43,576 nt of DNA, taken from NCBI GenBank assembly GCA_002869005.1, contig PKTU01000089.1:1-43576 (forward strand), in the 5' to 3' direction. The notes beneath the pieces are model-generated. The model did no database searches, had not been told where the DNA came from, and saw nothing but the letters and a program-made list of their open reading frames with translations. This document shows, piece by piece, positions 18,477-24,448 of the stretch (position 1 is its first letter; every line of letters begins with the position of its first letter). Position numbers and translations under genes: made by a program. The stretch comes from Deltaproteobacteria bacterium (GTDB lineage Bacteria; Desulfobacterota; Deferrisomatia; Deferrisomatales; BM512).

Positions 18477-18810
18477 AACCAACTCCGTTAAGCCCTGGCA
18501 GCTGCCAAAAATTACAAGGGGTCAAAAAGTATACACCCTCGCAGCGGTTCCAACACATCAAAGTATCTGTATAGACCTTATAGCAGCTTCTCCGTGTCAT
18601 TAATTGCATAAATGTTACCGTGAAATGGCTTAGCGCATAAAGTCACAAGGGAACGCGCCGATGAGTAATGTTGAAACAGCAATCGGCGTGAAATCACTCC
18701 TTACCATTACTCGCAGATTACGCCGACATTAATCTACGTGCCAAGCAGATCCGCACTGGCATGAGACCATGTAATTTTGCCTTTTTCAAAGAGTGAGGAG
18801 GTTTTTAGGT
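18477..18810. other. 334-base intergenic region with overlapping inverted repeats
   Basis: I find no gene or tRNA here. The half nearer the DUF3365 sensor gene holds three interlocking inverted repeats. CGCCGAT (18656-18662) pairs with ATCGGCG (18682-18688). GAGTAATG (18663-18670) pairs with CATTACTC (18705-18712). TCGGCGT (18683-18689) pairs with ACGCCGA (18720-18726). The first two could form an H-type pseudoknot, and the third competes with the first. It does not match a riboswitch class I know. It may be a structured leader or a multi-site operator for the downstream gene. Confidence 0.4.
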
Positions 18811-19692
18811 ATGGGAATCAGAGTAAAATTAATTGCATTTGTCGGCATACTCTCCCTTGTGGCGGTAGCGGTAATCGGCGCAGCAAGCTATAAGTTCAGC
18901 ACGGCGTCCGCGATCTCGGAAGCAAAGACCAAGGGCGAGATCATCTTCAACTACATAAAATCACAGCGGGCTTTCTTTAAAGACGAGCAGCGCTCGATAG
19001 TCCTTGAGATTGTCGAGCAGGACCGTTTCTACCCGGAGCTTATGAGCGGTTTCGTAGTCACTCGCGGAACCTGGGCCAAGTTCAAGGAGAATATGCCCGG
19101 ATACCTCTTCAAGCAGGCGACTATTGACCCACTCCACCCCGACAACAAGGCCGACGAAGAGGAGCTTAAAATCATCGCTAAATTCCAGAGCGACGACAAG
19201 CTCTCCAAGCAGGAGGGCCTCACCAGCAAGGAGGGTGGCGATTACTTCTACCTGGCAACCCCGATCAAGGTTAACGCTAAGGGTTGTCTGCGCTGCCACG
19301 GCGATCCAATGGACGCGCCAAAGGACCAGATTGAAATTTACGGCGACACCAACGGCTACAACTGGAAGATGGACGACACCGTCGCTGCATTCGTGGTATA
19401 CATCCCCATCTCCCAGGCCATGGCCTCGGCGAGAAAATCCGCCGCCAGCCTTCTGGCAATCGGCGCCGGCACGATTCTCATAATGCTCATCTTGATCGCA
19501 CTCTTTTTAAACGGCGCCGTAGTCAAACCTATCATGCTCCTCTCCAGCCGCACCGAGGAGATCAGCCTTGGCAAGAACCTTACCGAACCTATCGAGCACA
19601 ATTCAAAGGATGAGATTGGCATGCTGGCCCAGGCGATCAACAGGCTGCGTATAAGCATGGTCAAGATTCTTTCGATGACGGGGAAAAAGTAA
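18811..19692 (+). CDS. Membrane sensor with DUF3365 (Tll0287-like, c-type haem) domain and HAMP
   Basis: ATG 18811 is supported by GAGGAGG nine bases upstream. A GTG at 18793 is also in frame but poorer. The 293-residue protein has an N-terminal membrane segment and then an extracytoplasmic DUF3365 domain with a single C-x-x-C-H haem motif (C-L-R-C-H-G near residue 165). A second membrane segment (about 213-235) and a HAMP-like region (about 238-285) follow, and the protein then stops. The family binds c-type haem through a periplasmic PAS-like domain and may sense redox state or gas ligands. No kinase, methyl-accepting or cyclase output is fused. Signal output must come from a partner or from the coupled TPR-OmpA gene two bases downstream. 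Confidence 0.85.
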   Translation: MGIRVKLIAFVGILSLVAVAVIGAASYKFSTASAISEAKTKGEIIFNYIKSQRAFFKDEQRSIVLEIVEQDRFYPELMSGFVVTRGTWAKFKENMPGYLFKQATIDPLHPDNKADEEELKIIAKFQSDDKLSKQEGLTSKEGGDYFYLATPIKVNAKGCLRCHGDPMDAPKDQIEIYGDTNGYNWKMDDTVAAFVVYIPISQAMASARKSAASLLAIGAGTILIMLILIALFLNGAVVKPIMLLSSRTEEISLGKNLTEPIEHNSKDEIGMLAQAINRLRISMVKILSMTGKK

Positions 19693-19694
19693 CC

Positions 19695-20561
19695 GTGAAA
19701 CTTCGCATCTCCTTTAGGATGGTTACCCCGCTAATTGTAGCGGGGCTCATGCTCGCATCATCCCCGCCTATCTCCCTTGGCGCGGATTGTGACAGCTATC
19801 TGACCGGCCTAAGAGATATCCGAAATGCCGTTAAGCAGGGTGAATTTCTCGAAGAAGCGATCAAAGCATGTCCGTCGGACTCCCGTATTTGGCTAAAGTA
19901 CGCATGGGTTCAGGAGCGCCTTAGAAAATACCCCGAGGCCCTTGGCGCCTATGAGAAAGCGCAGTCTCTGGAGGTCACTCCCAAGGGATATTTCGGCATG
20001 GGCGATGTCTACATGAACCTGGGCGAGGTCAAAAAAGCAATTGACGCCTACGAAAAGGGGCTGGCTCTCAAAGAGGACCGGCGCGCCAGGCACTCCCTTG
20101 AGCTTGCCCTTATCAAGTACCGCGCCGAGGAGGGCGAGGCTATTACAAAAGAGGAGTTCGTACGGGTTATGCAGGAGCGCACCAGCGGCACAAACGCACC
20201 CGGCGATGCCACTGGACCGCTCCTCAGGATGAGAATCCTCTTCAACTCGAATTCGGCGGTTCTTAACGAAAGTTCGCGAGGTCAGCTTGAGACAGTGGGG
20301 GCGGCCCTCGAAAGCGAAGAGCTCAAAGGTCAAAAGTTCGAAGTGGTAGGCCACACCGACGCGGCGGGAGATGAAGTGTACAACCTTGAGCTATCCAAGC
20401 GCCGCGCAGAGGGGGTAAGAGATTTTATTTTAGCCAACTTCAAGGTATCGGCGGAAAACCTGGGCGTAGCATATTTTGGCGAGAGCGCGCCCGTAGCCCC
20501 AAACGATAATGCATATAACAGGTTGCGAAACCGGCGGGTCGAGTTCCGGCTGGTAAAGTGA
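19695..20561 (+). CDS. TPR-repeat protein with C-terminal OmpA peptidoglycan-binding domain
   Basis: This 288-residue product starts at GTG 19695, two bases after the DUF3365 gene. A signal peptide (hydrophobic segment ending S-L-G-A) is followed by two or three TPR repeats (about 55-145, with Y-F-G-M-G-D-V-Y-M-N-L-G and A-x-D-A-Y-E-K-G patterns). An OmpA domain closes the protein (about 180-288), with F-N-S-N-S-A-V-L, V-V-G-H-T-D-A-A-G and N-R-L-R-N-R-R-V-E motifs. It should be periplasmic and bind peptidoglycan. The TPRs offer a docking surface, and the operon context suggests the haem sensor as partner. A strong terminator follows. Confidence 0.88.
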   Translation: MKLRISFRMVTPLIVAGLMLASSPPISLGADCDSYLTGLRDIRNAVKQGEFLEEAIKACPSDSRIWLKYAWVQERLRKYPEALGAYEKAQSLEVTPKGYFGMGDVYMNLGEVKKAIDAYEKGLALKEDRRARHSLELALIKYRAEEGEAITKEEFVRVMQERTSGTNAPGDATGPLLRMRILFNSNSAVLNESSRGQLETVGAALESEELKGQKFEVVGHTDAAGDEVYNLELSKRRAEGVRDFILANFKVSAENLGVAYFGESAPVAPNDNAYNRLRNRRVEFRLVK

Positions 20562-20579
20562 AGGTAGAAAATTAAGCTA

Positions 20580-20607
20580 AAAAGCCCCGCCGGTCAGCGG
20601 GGCTTTT
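20580..20607. terminator. Bidirectional intrinsic terminator
   Basis: AAAAGCCCCGC (20580-20590), loop CGGTCA, then GCGGGGCTTTT (20597-20607), continued by further T on the plus strand. On the minus strand the hairpin is followed by TTTTTAGC-type sequence, so it can serve both the TPR-OmpA gene and the convergent receiver-DUF4388 gene. Confidence 0.9.
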
Positions 20608-20631
20608 TTATTCGTCCAATTTAAATAGCTT

Positions 20632-21876
20632 TTAGAAGATCTTTTTTGCGGAGGAGATAAAAGCCTCTTTGTCCTTACCGTCGGCAATCTCCTCCGAAAA
20701 ACACTTTATAAGCTCCTCTCTTCCAGCGCCGCTTTCCTCCCAATTGGATATGAGGTCATCTGTGAGTATGGCGGCGATGGGCCCTATGGCAATGGCGAGG
20801 AGGTCGCCCAGCGCGGTTCTCTGTTCATCGGAGAGCATAAGGGGCATCTCCTTGCCTCCCATTATCTGCTTTCCGACCTCACCGTGAATTTTGGCGAATT
20901 TCTTTCTAAACTCCTCCTTTAAGAGGGCACATGCTTCCTTGTCCTCAACTTCATCGCAGATACACTCTTGCAGCCCCTCGAAATCAACAAGGTCCGCTCC
21001 GCCGGTGGCCGCCCACCGCTCTATGCAGCTCTTTAGGACCATTGGGGCAACGGGACCTATCTGCCTCGTCAGCACCTCCTCCATCTCAGGGAGGAGCTTT
21101 ATAAGCGCTTCGGGCAACTCGCCGACACCTTTAGACTCAACCTCGGGCTCCTGACCCGGCTCAGGGGTCATGATATCTACATCCCCATCAGCGACCTCGA
21201 CCGTCACCGGCCGGGAGTCGGCGTACTGGATGCTGGCGATTATAAGGGAGTCAATGGAGTCGTTGACCGTACGCTCTGGCACGAAGTAGAGCTTCCGCAG
21301 CTCCGTGTTGACCTCATCCTGCCAGCTCAATATCTCGACAGCAGCGTCACGGCCGCTTTTGTCGCCACAGGTGGCGTCGTAAAGTTGCCCCTTTATAAAG
21401 TGGAGGATTCCCTCAGCTTTTCCGCTTCTCACCGTCAGGGAGCACGTCTTTGCGTCGTTGGAGACAACCTGAGTGAAGTTGCCTATATGCATACCCTTGA
21501 GAAATGCCTTGGACTCCTTCTTGGCTATGTTTATTGCAGCTTCGGCAAGCTTTCCGAGCGGGGCGGGTTTTCTAACCAGCCAAACCCCTTTTAACCCCTT
21601 GAAGTCGTGTGAGGCGTCCTTTTCTATCATAACAAGAAGAGGAGCGTCCGGGCGCGCCTTCCTTAACTTCCGAACCCAGCTTCTGGGGTCTATCTCCCCT
21701 GGAGGGAGGTCAGCGATGACGAGGTCGAGAGGATTTGCGACGAGAAAACGCTTGCCCTCTGCGGGTTTGGCAAAGGTCGTAATTTTACAGTCGTACTCGC
21801 CCTTGACCGTCTCAAAGACGGAGGTCAACCCGTCAACGAAATCCTTAGAGGCTGAGATCAATACCATTCTATTCAT
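20632..21876 (-). CDS. Receiver-like protein with DUF4388 (PATAN) domain and duplicated C-terminal helical domain
   Basis: This 414-residue protein has an N-terminal CheY-like fold (about 1-118). It keeps the putative phospho-acceptor Asp (L-V-I-A-D-L-P) and the K-P at strand 5 (V-R-K-P-A-P), but the usual pair of N-terminal acidic residues is poor, so phosphorylation is uncertain. A DUF4388/PATAN domain follows (about 125-220, G-N-F-T-Q-V-V then G-I-L-H-F-I-K-G-Q-L-Y-D-A). The C-terminus has two related segments, about 265-330 and 350-414. Each begins I-G-P-[VI]-A and contains W-x-x-[ST]-G and a conserved I/V-x-D. I infer tandem copies of one helical domain. PATAN proteins are often linked to gliding, pili or Roadblock GTPases, but no such gene is adjacent. 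Confidence 0.8.
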   Translation of the reverse strand: MNRMVLISASKDFVDGLTSVFETVKGEYDCKITTFAKPAEGKRFLVANPLDLVIADLPPGEIDPRSWVRKLRKARPDAPLLVMIEKDASHDFKGLKGVWLVRKPAPLGKLAEAAINIAKKESKAFLKGMHIGNFTQVVSNDAKTCSLTVRSGKAEGILHFIKGQLYDATCGDKSGRDAAVEILSWQDEVNTELRKLYFVPERTVNDSIDSLIIASIQYADSRPVTVEVADGDVDIMTPEPGQEPEVESKGVGELPEALIKLLPEMEEVLTRQIGPVAPMVLKSCIERWAATGGADLVDFEGLQECICDEVEDKEACALLKEEFRKKFAKIHGEVGKQIMGGKEMPLMLSDEQRTALGDLLAIAIGPIAAILTDDLISNWEESGAGREELIKCFSEEIADGKDKEAFISSAKKIF

Positions 21877-22039
21877 GATATTTCTCGGATATGAAATTCA
21901 GGCGCAAGTACCCCCCTCTCCCCTGCGAGGCTATGCGCTGCAAAATGAACGCATCCCCAAGTTGATAAAATTCATCATACTCCGCAGGTGAAAGAATCTC
22001 AATGACGATAGGGAATTTTACTTTGTTGCCAAGCTCTAT
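21869..22039 (-). pseudogene. Short open frame, possible gene remnant upstream of the receiver-DUF4388 gene
   Basis: A 56-codon open stretch ends in TAG overlapping the start of the receiver-DUF4388 gene by frame-shifted coupling. It reads like a real protein: E-L-G-N-K-V-K-F-P-I-V-I-E-I-L, then L-G-D-A-F and G-Y-L-R-L-N-F-I-S-E-K-Y. The pattern recalls the end of a PilZ-like beta-barrel, but this is weak. No ATG, GTG or ribosome site begins it, and an in-frame TAG lies just before it (22040-22042), preceded by coding-like L-x-N-R-L-R-Q-L. It may be the tail of a decayed gene, a gene with a non-standard start, or chance. Confidence 0.3.
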
Positions 22040-22079
22040 CTACAGCTGGCGAAGCCGGTTAGATAAATAGGAAAATAGA

Positions 22080-22838
22080 TTAACGCGCAAGGCGCGAAAT
22101 GAGGGAGGTCGCCCTTACCAACGCCTCTCCTGCGCTGCCAACGCGAAGATCATCCATGGAGAGTGAAAACCCCACGGCCCACAAAGCGCCAACGGGAGCT
22201 CCATCCAGTATAAGCGGCGCCGCAACTGCCCGAACCCCCCTTAGATACTCCTCATCATCCACGGCATACCCCCGCTCCTCAGCAAGGGCAATTTCCTTAA
22301 GGTACTCGCCGCTATCGGTTATCGAGCGCTCGGTAAACGATGGCAGCTTCGCTCCATTTACTAGAGCTTCCCTTCGCTCCGGGTCCACCGCAAGGAGTAT
22401 TGCACGCCCGACGGCAGGAGTCATAAAGGGTAGCGCAAGTCCCGGCTCCACCGACACCTTCATGCCTCCAGCGCCACGCGCCACCGCCCTTATCAGAACC
22501 TCATTTCCCTCCCATGTGCCCATGCACACGGAGAGGTCAAACTCCGAAGAGAGCTCTTCGAGAAAAGGTTTTGACAGCTCGACAAGCTCCTGGCGCCCAC
22601 TCTGCAAATGCAGAAGATTCAAAAAAGATGCGCCGGGCATGTAACCGCCTGACTCGCTTCGGTCGATCCAACCCACCGCTTCAAGGGTGTGGAGAATGTT
22701 ATGGGTGGTAGACTTACCCAGAGAGAGGGCGCGCGAGATTTCACTCATCGTCGGCGGGGCGGTTGCCGAAGCCACAATCTTCATAATACCCGCCGCCCGC
22801 TTTACCGCCGGCGCTTTAATACGGCTGCTTTCATCCAT
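22080..22838 (-). CDS. IclR-family transcriptional regulator
   Basis: Start ATG 22838 has AGGAG six bases upstream and gives 252 residues, the IclR norm. A longer frame to 22985 is open but would run through the promoter. The N-terminal winged helix (about 10-70) includes P-T-M-S-E-I-S-R-A-L-S-L-G-K-S-T-T-H-N. The C-terminal effector domain (about 85-250) includes V-G-R-A-I-L and G-Y-A-V-D-D-E-E. IclR proteins bind small organic effectors and control catabolic operons. Divergent placement 174 bases from the molybdenum hydroxylase operon makes that operon the likely target. Two GTTC-N8-GAAC palindromes lie between, one of them over its own promoter start. Confidence 0.92.
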   Translation of the reverse strand: MDESSRIKAPAVKRAAGIMKIVASATAPPTMSEISRALSLGKSTTHNILHTLEAVGWIDRSESGGYMPGASFLNLLHLQSGRQELVELSKPFLEELSSEFDLSVCMGTWEGNEVLIRAVARGAGGMKVSVEPGLALPFMTPAVGRAILLAVDPERREALVNGAKLPSFTERSITDSGEYLKEIALAEERGYAVDDEEYLRGVRAVAAPLILDGAPVGALWAVGFSLSMDDLRVGSAGEALVRATSLISRLAR

Positions 22839-22839
22839 G

Positions 22840-22857
22840 TGTTCACTCCTGTGAACA
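22840..22857. promoter_or_regulatory. IclR operator candidate 1 (over the iclR-type gene's start region)
   Basis: TGTTCAC-TCCT-GTGAACA is a perfect 7-base inverted repeat with GTTC-N8-GAAC at its core. It overlaps the predicted transcription start and ribosome site of the IclR-family gene, which would fit autorepression. Confidence 0.6.
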
Positions 22858-22859
22858 AT

Positions 22860-22888
22860 ATAATGCCAGCAGCAGCATAAGAGGTCAA
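22860..22888 (-). promoter_or_regulatory. Sigma70-type promoter for the IclR-family gene
   Basis: On the minus strand, TTGACC (22888-22883) and CATTAT (22865-22860) are separated by 17 bases. The -10 is preceded by TG in TGCTGGCATTAT. The start would fall near 22853, inside operator candidate 1. Confidence 0.55.
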
Positions 22889-22934
22889 CAAAAAACACCG
22901 AATAACTACTTTTTGCCTTTGTTTGCAAGTTATT

Positions 22935-22946
22935 TGCTGGCATAAT
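22935..22946 (+). promoter_or_regulatory. Extended -10 box of the molybdenum hydroxylase operon
   Basis: TGCTGGCATAAT matches 11 of 12 bases of the box that serves the divergent IclR gene on the other strand. No good -35 lies 17 bases upstream, so an extended -10 promoter is suggested. The start near 22953 would place operator candidate 2 just downstream. Confidence 0.4.
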
Positions 22947-22959
22947 CTCAGAAAAGCAA

Positions 22960-22977
22960 GGTTCCGTATTATGAACC
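22960..22977. promoter_or_regulatory. IclR operator candidate 2 (hydroxylase operon side)
   Basis: GGTTC-N8-GAACC shares the GTTC-N8-GAAC core and exact spacing with candidate 1, although the centre differs. It lies 36-53 bases upstream of the FAD-subunit start codon. Confidence 0.5.
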
Positions 22978-23012
22978 ATACTCATGCAACCTCACGACAA
23001 GGGGCATAACGA

Positions 23013-23897
23013 ATGTACCTGCCAGACTTCGACTACCATTCCCCGGAGAGCCTGGACGAAGCGCTCTCCCTCCTCGCCGGCCTGGGGAGCGGGGCAAAGG
23101 TCCTCGCCGGAGGCACAGACCTGCTCCACAAGATGAAGCAGGGGGATTTAGCGCCCGAAGCGCTTGTATCCCTAAAGGGCCTTGATGAACTAAAGGGTAT
23201 CAACTACGTCGAGGGGCGCGGGGTCGTAATCGGCGCGCTCTCTACACAAAACGACATCCTCTACTCCGAGGTGCTGGCAAAGAAGTATCCCTCGGTCTCA
23301 CACGCGGCAAAGAAGATGGCGTCGAATCAGATACGCCACCTCGGCACCGTTGGCGGCAACATAGTAAACGCGGTCCCCTCCGCGGATCTCCCTCCGATCC
23401 TCATAGCTCTGGGAGCTACGATTACCCTCGCCTCCACCTCGGGCAAACGGGAGATGGCGCTTGAGGACTTCTTCGTGGAGCCCGCGTCTTCGGTGATCGA
23501 GGAGGGCGAGATTCTTACGGAGGTCGCAATACCCGACGGCGGTTTCACCGGCAGCTCCTATCACAAATTCGGCCTCAGGCGGTCAGGGGCGCTAGCAGTA
23601 GTTGGCGTTGCGGTATCGGCACGCGTGGAAAATGGAGTTATACAGGAGGCCCGCATAGTATGCGCCTCCAGCGCCCCAAAGGTCATCCGCGCCCCAAAGG
23701 CCGAGGAGTTTATCACAGGGAAGACCTCAGCCCCCGATACGCTGGCCGAGCTACAGGCTATAGTGGAGAGCGAGGTAAGGCCGAGGGACTCGATCCGGGG
23801 CTCCGCGGAGTACCGCAGGAACCTGGCCGGTGTGCTGGCTAAGCGCGCGCTAATTGATGCGGTCGAAAGCGGCCACGGCATCCACGCCGAAGACTAA
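23013..23897 (+). CDS. Molybdenum hydroxylase FAD-binding (medium) subunit
   Basis: This 294-residue CoxM/XdhB-type protein begins at ATG 23013 with AAGGGGC upstream. The FAD pyrophosphate loop is visible as K-V-L-A-G-G-T-D-L-L near residues 30-39. The second FAD motif is R-H-L-G-T-V-G-G-N-I-V-N-A-V-P-S-A-D near 108-125, and the C-terminal CO-dehydrogenase flavoprotein domain starts near 175. The only Cys is near residue 217, so the extra [4Fe-4S] insertion typical of 4-hydroxybenzoyl-CoA reductase beta subunits is absent. It passes electrons between the Fe-S subunit and an external acceptor. It is first in a ten-gene operon and 15 bases ahead of the Fe-S subunit gene. Confidence 0.94.
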   Translation: MYLPDFDYHSPESLDEALSLLAGLGSGAKVLAGGTDLLHKMKQGDLAPEALVSLKGLDELKGINYVEGRGVVIGALSTQNDILYSEVLAKKYPSVSHAAKKMASNQIRHLGTVGGNIVNAVPSADLPPILIALGATITLASTSGKREMALEDFFVEPASSVIEEGEILTEVAIPDGGFTGSSYHKFGLRRSGALAVVGVAVSARVENGVIQEARIVCASSAPKVIRAPKAEEFITGKTSAPDTLAELQAIVESEVRPRDSIRGSAEYRRNLAGVLAKRALIDAVESGHGIHAED

Positions 23898-23912
23898 ACA
23901 GAGGATTTATAA

Positions 23913-24446
23913 ATGAATACTATTCAAGATAAAGAAGGCGTTAAGAGATACATGCTCAGCCTGACAGTAAACGGCGATCCCCACACAGTCGTAGTCAAGG
24001 CAAACACAACCCTCTCGCAGGTACTGAGAAACGAGCTGGCCCTTACCGGCACCAAGCAGGGGTGCGAGTTGGGCGACTGCGGCTCTTGCACCGTCCTCAT
24101 GGACGGTAAGCCGGTGAACTCCTGCATGGTCCTCGCCCTTGAAGCGGAGGGGCGCGAGGTCACCACCATCGAAGGCGTCGCCGAGGGCGCTAAACTTAGC
24201 GACCTTCAGGAATCTTTCGTAAACCACGGCGCGGTACAGTGCGGCTACTGCTCACCGGGCATGGTCCTCTCCGCCAAGGCGCTCCTCGCACGGAACCCCC
24301 ACCCCTCAGAGCTTGAGGTGAGAGAAGCCATAAGCGGCAACCTATGCCGCTGCACGGGCTACGTCCACATAGTAGAGGCGATACTAGCGGTATCGGAGGG
24401 GCGCACGACCCCGCCGGAAGAAGCCAACGCCGGAGGGGAGGCATAA
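23913..24446 (+). CDS. Molybdenum hydroxylase [2Fe-2S] (small) subunit
   Basis: This 177-residue protein contains both cluster-binding sets of the XdhC/CoxS/HcrC small-subunit family. The plant-ferredoxin-type set is C51-x4-C56-G-x-C59 with C71. The helical domain has C110-G-Y-C113 and C145-R-C147. It relays electrons between the molybdopterin and FAD subunits. GAGGA precedes the ATG at 23913. The N-terminus is about ten residues longer than most relatives, and an internal ATG at codon 14 is an alternative start. It ends two bases before the large-subunit start. Confidence 0.95.
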   Translation: MNTIQDKEGVKRYMLSLTVNGDPHTVVVKANTTLSQVLRNELALTGTKQGCELGDCGSCTVLMDGKPVNSCMVLALEAEGREVTTIEGVAEGAKLSDLQESFVNHGAVQCGYCSPGMVLSAKALLARNPHPSELEVREAISGNLCRCTGYVHIVEAILAVSEGRTTPPEEANAGGEA

Positions 24447-24448
24447 AG

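Noticed and set aside
22839-22985. N-terminal extension of the IclR-family protein
   Set aside because: It would translate the promoter and operator region, and the ATG at 22838 has its own ribosome site and gives the normal length.
24344-24448. Upstream extension of the molybdopterin subunit gene
   Set aside because: The extra 35 codons overlap the Fe-S subunit in another frame and have no family resemblance. The ATG at 24449 has a strong ribosome site.
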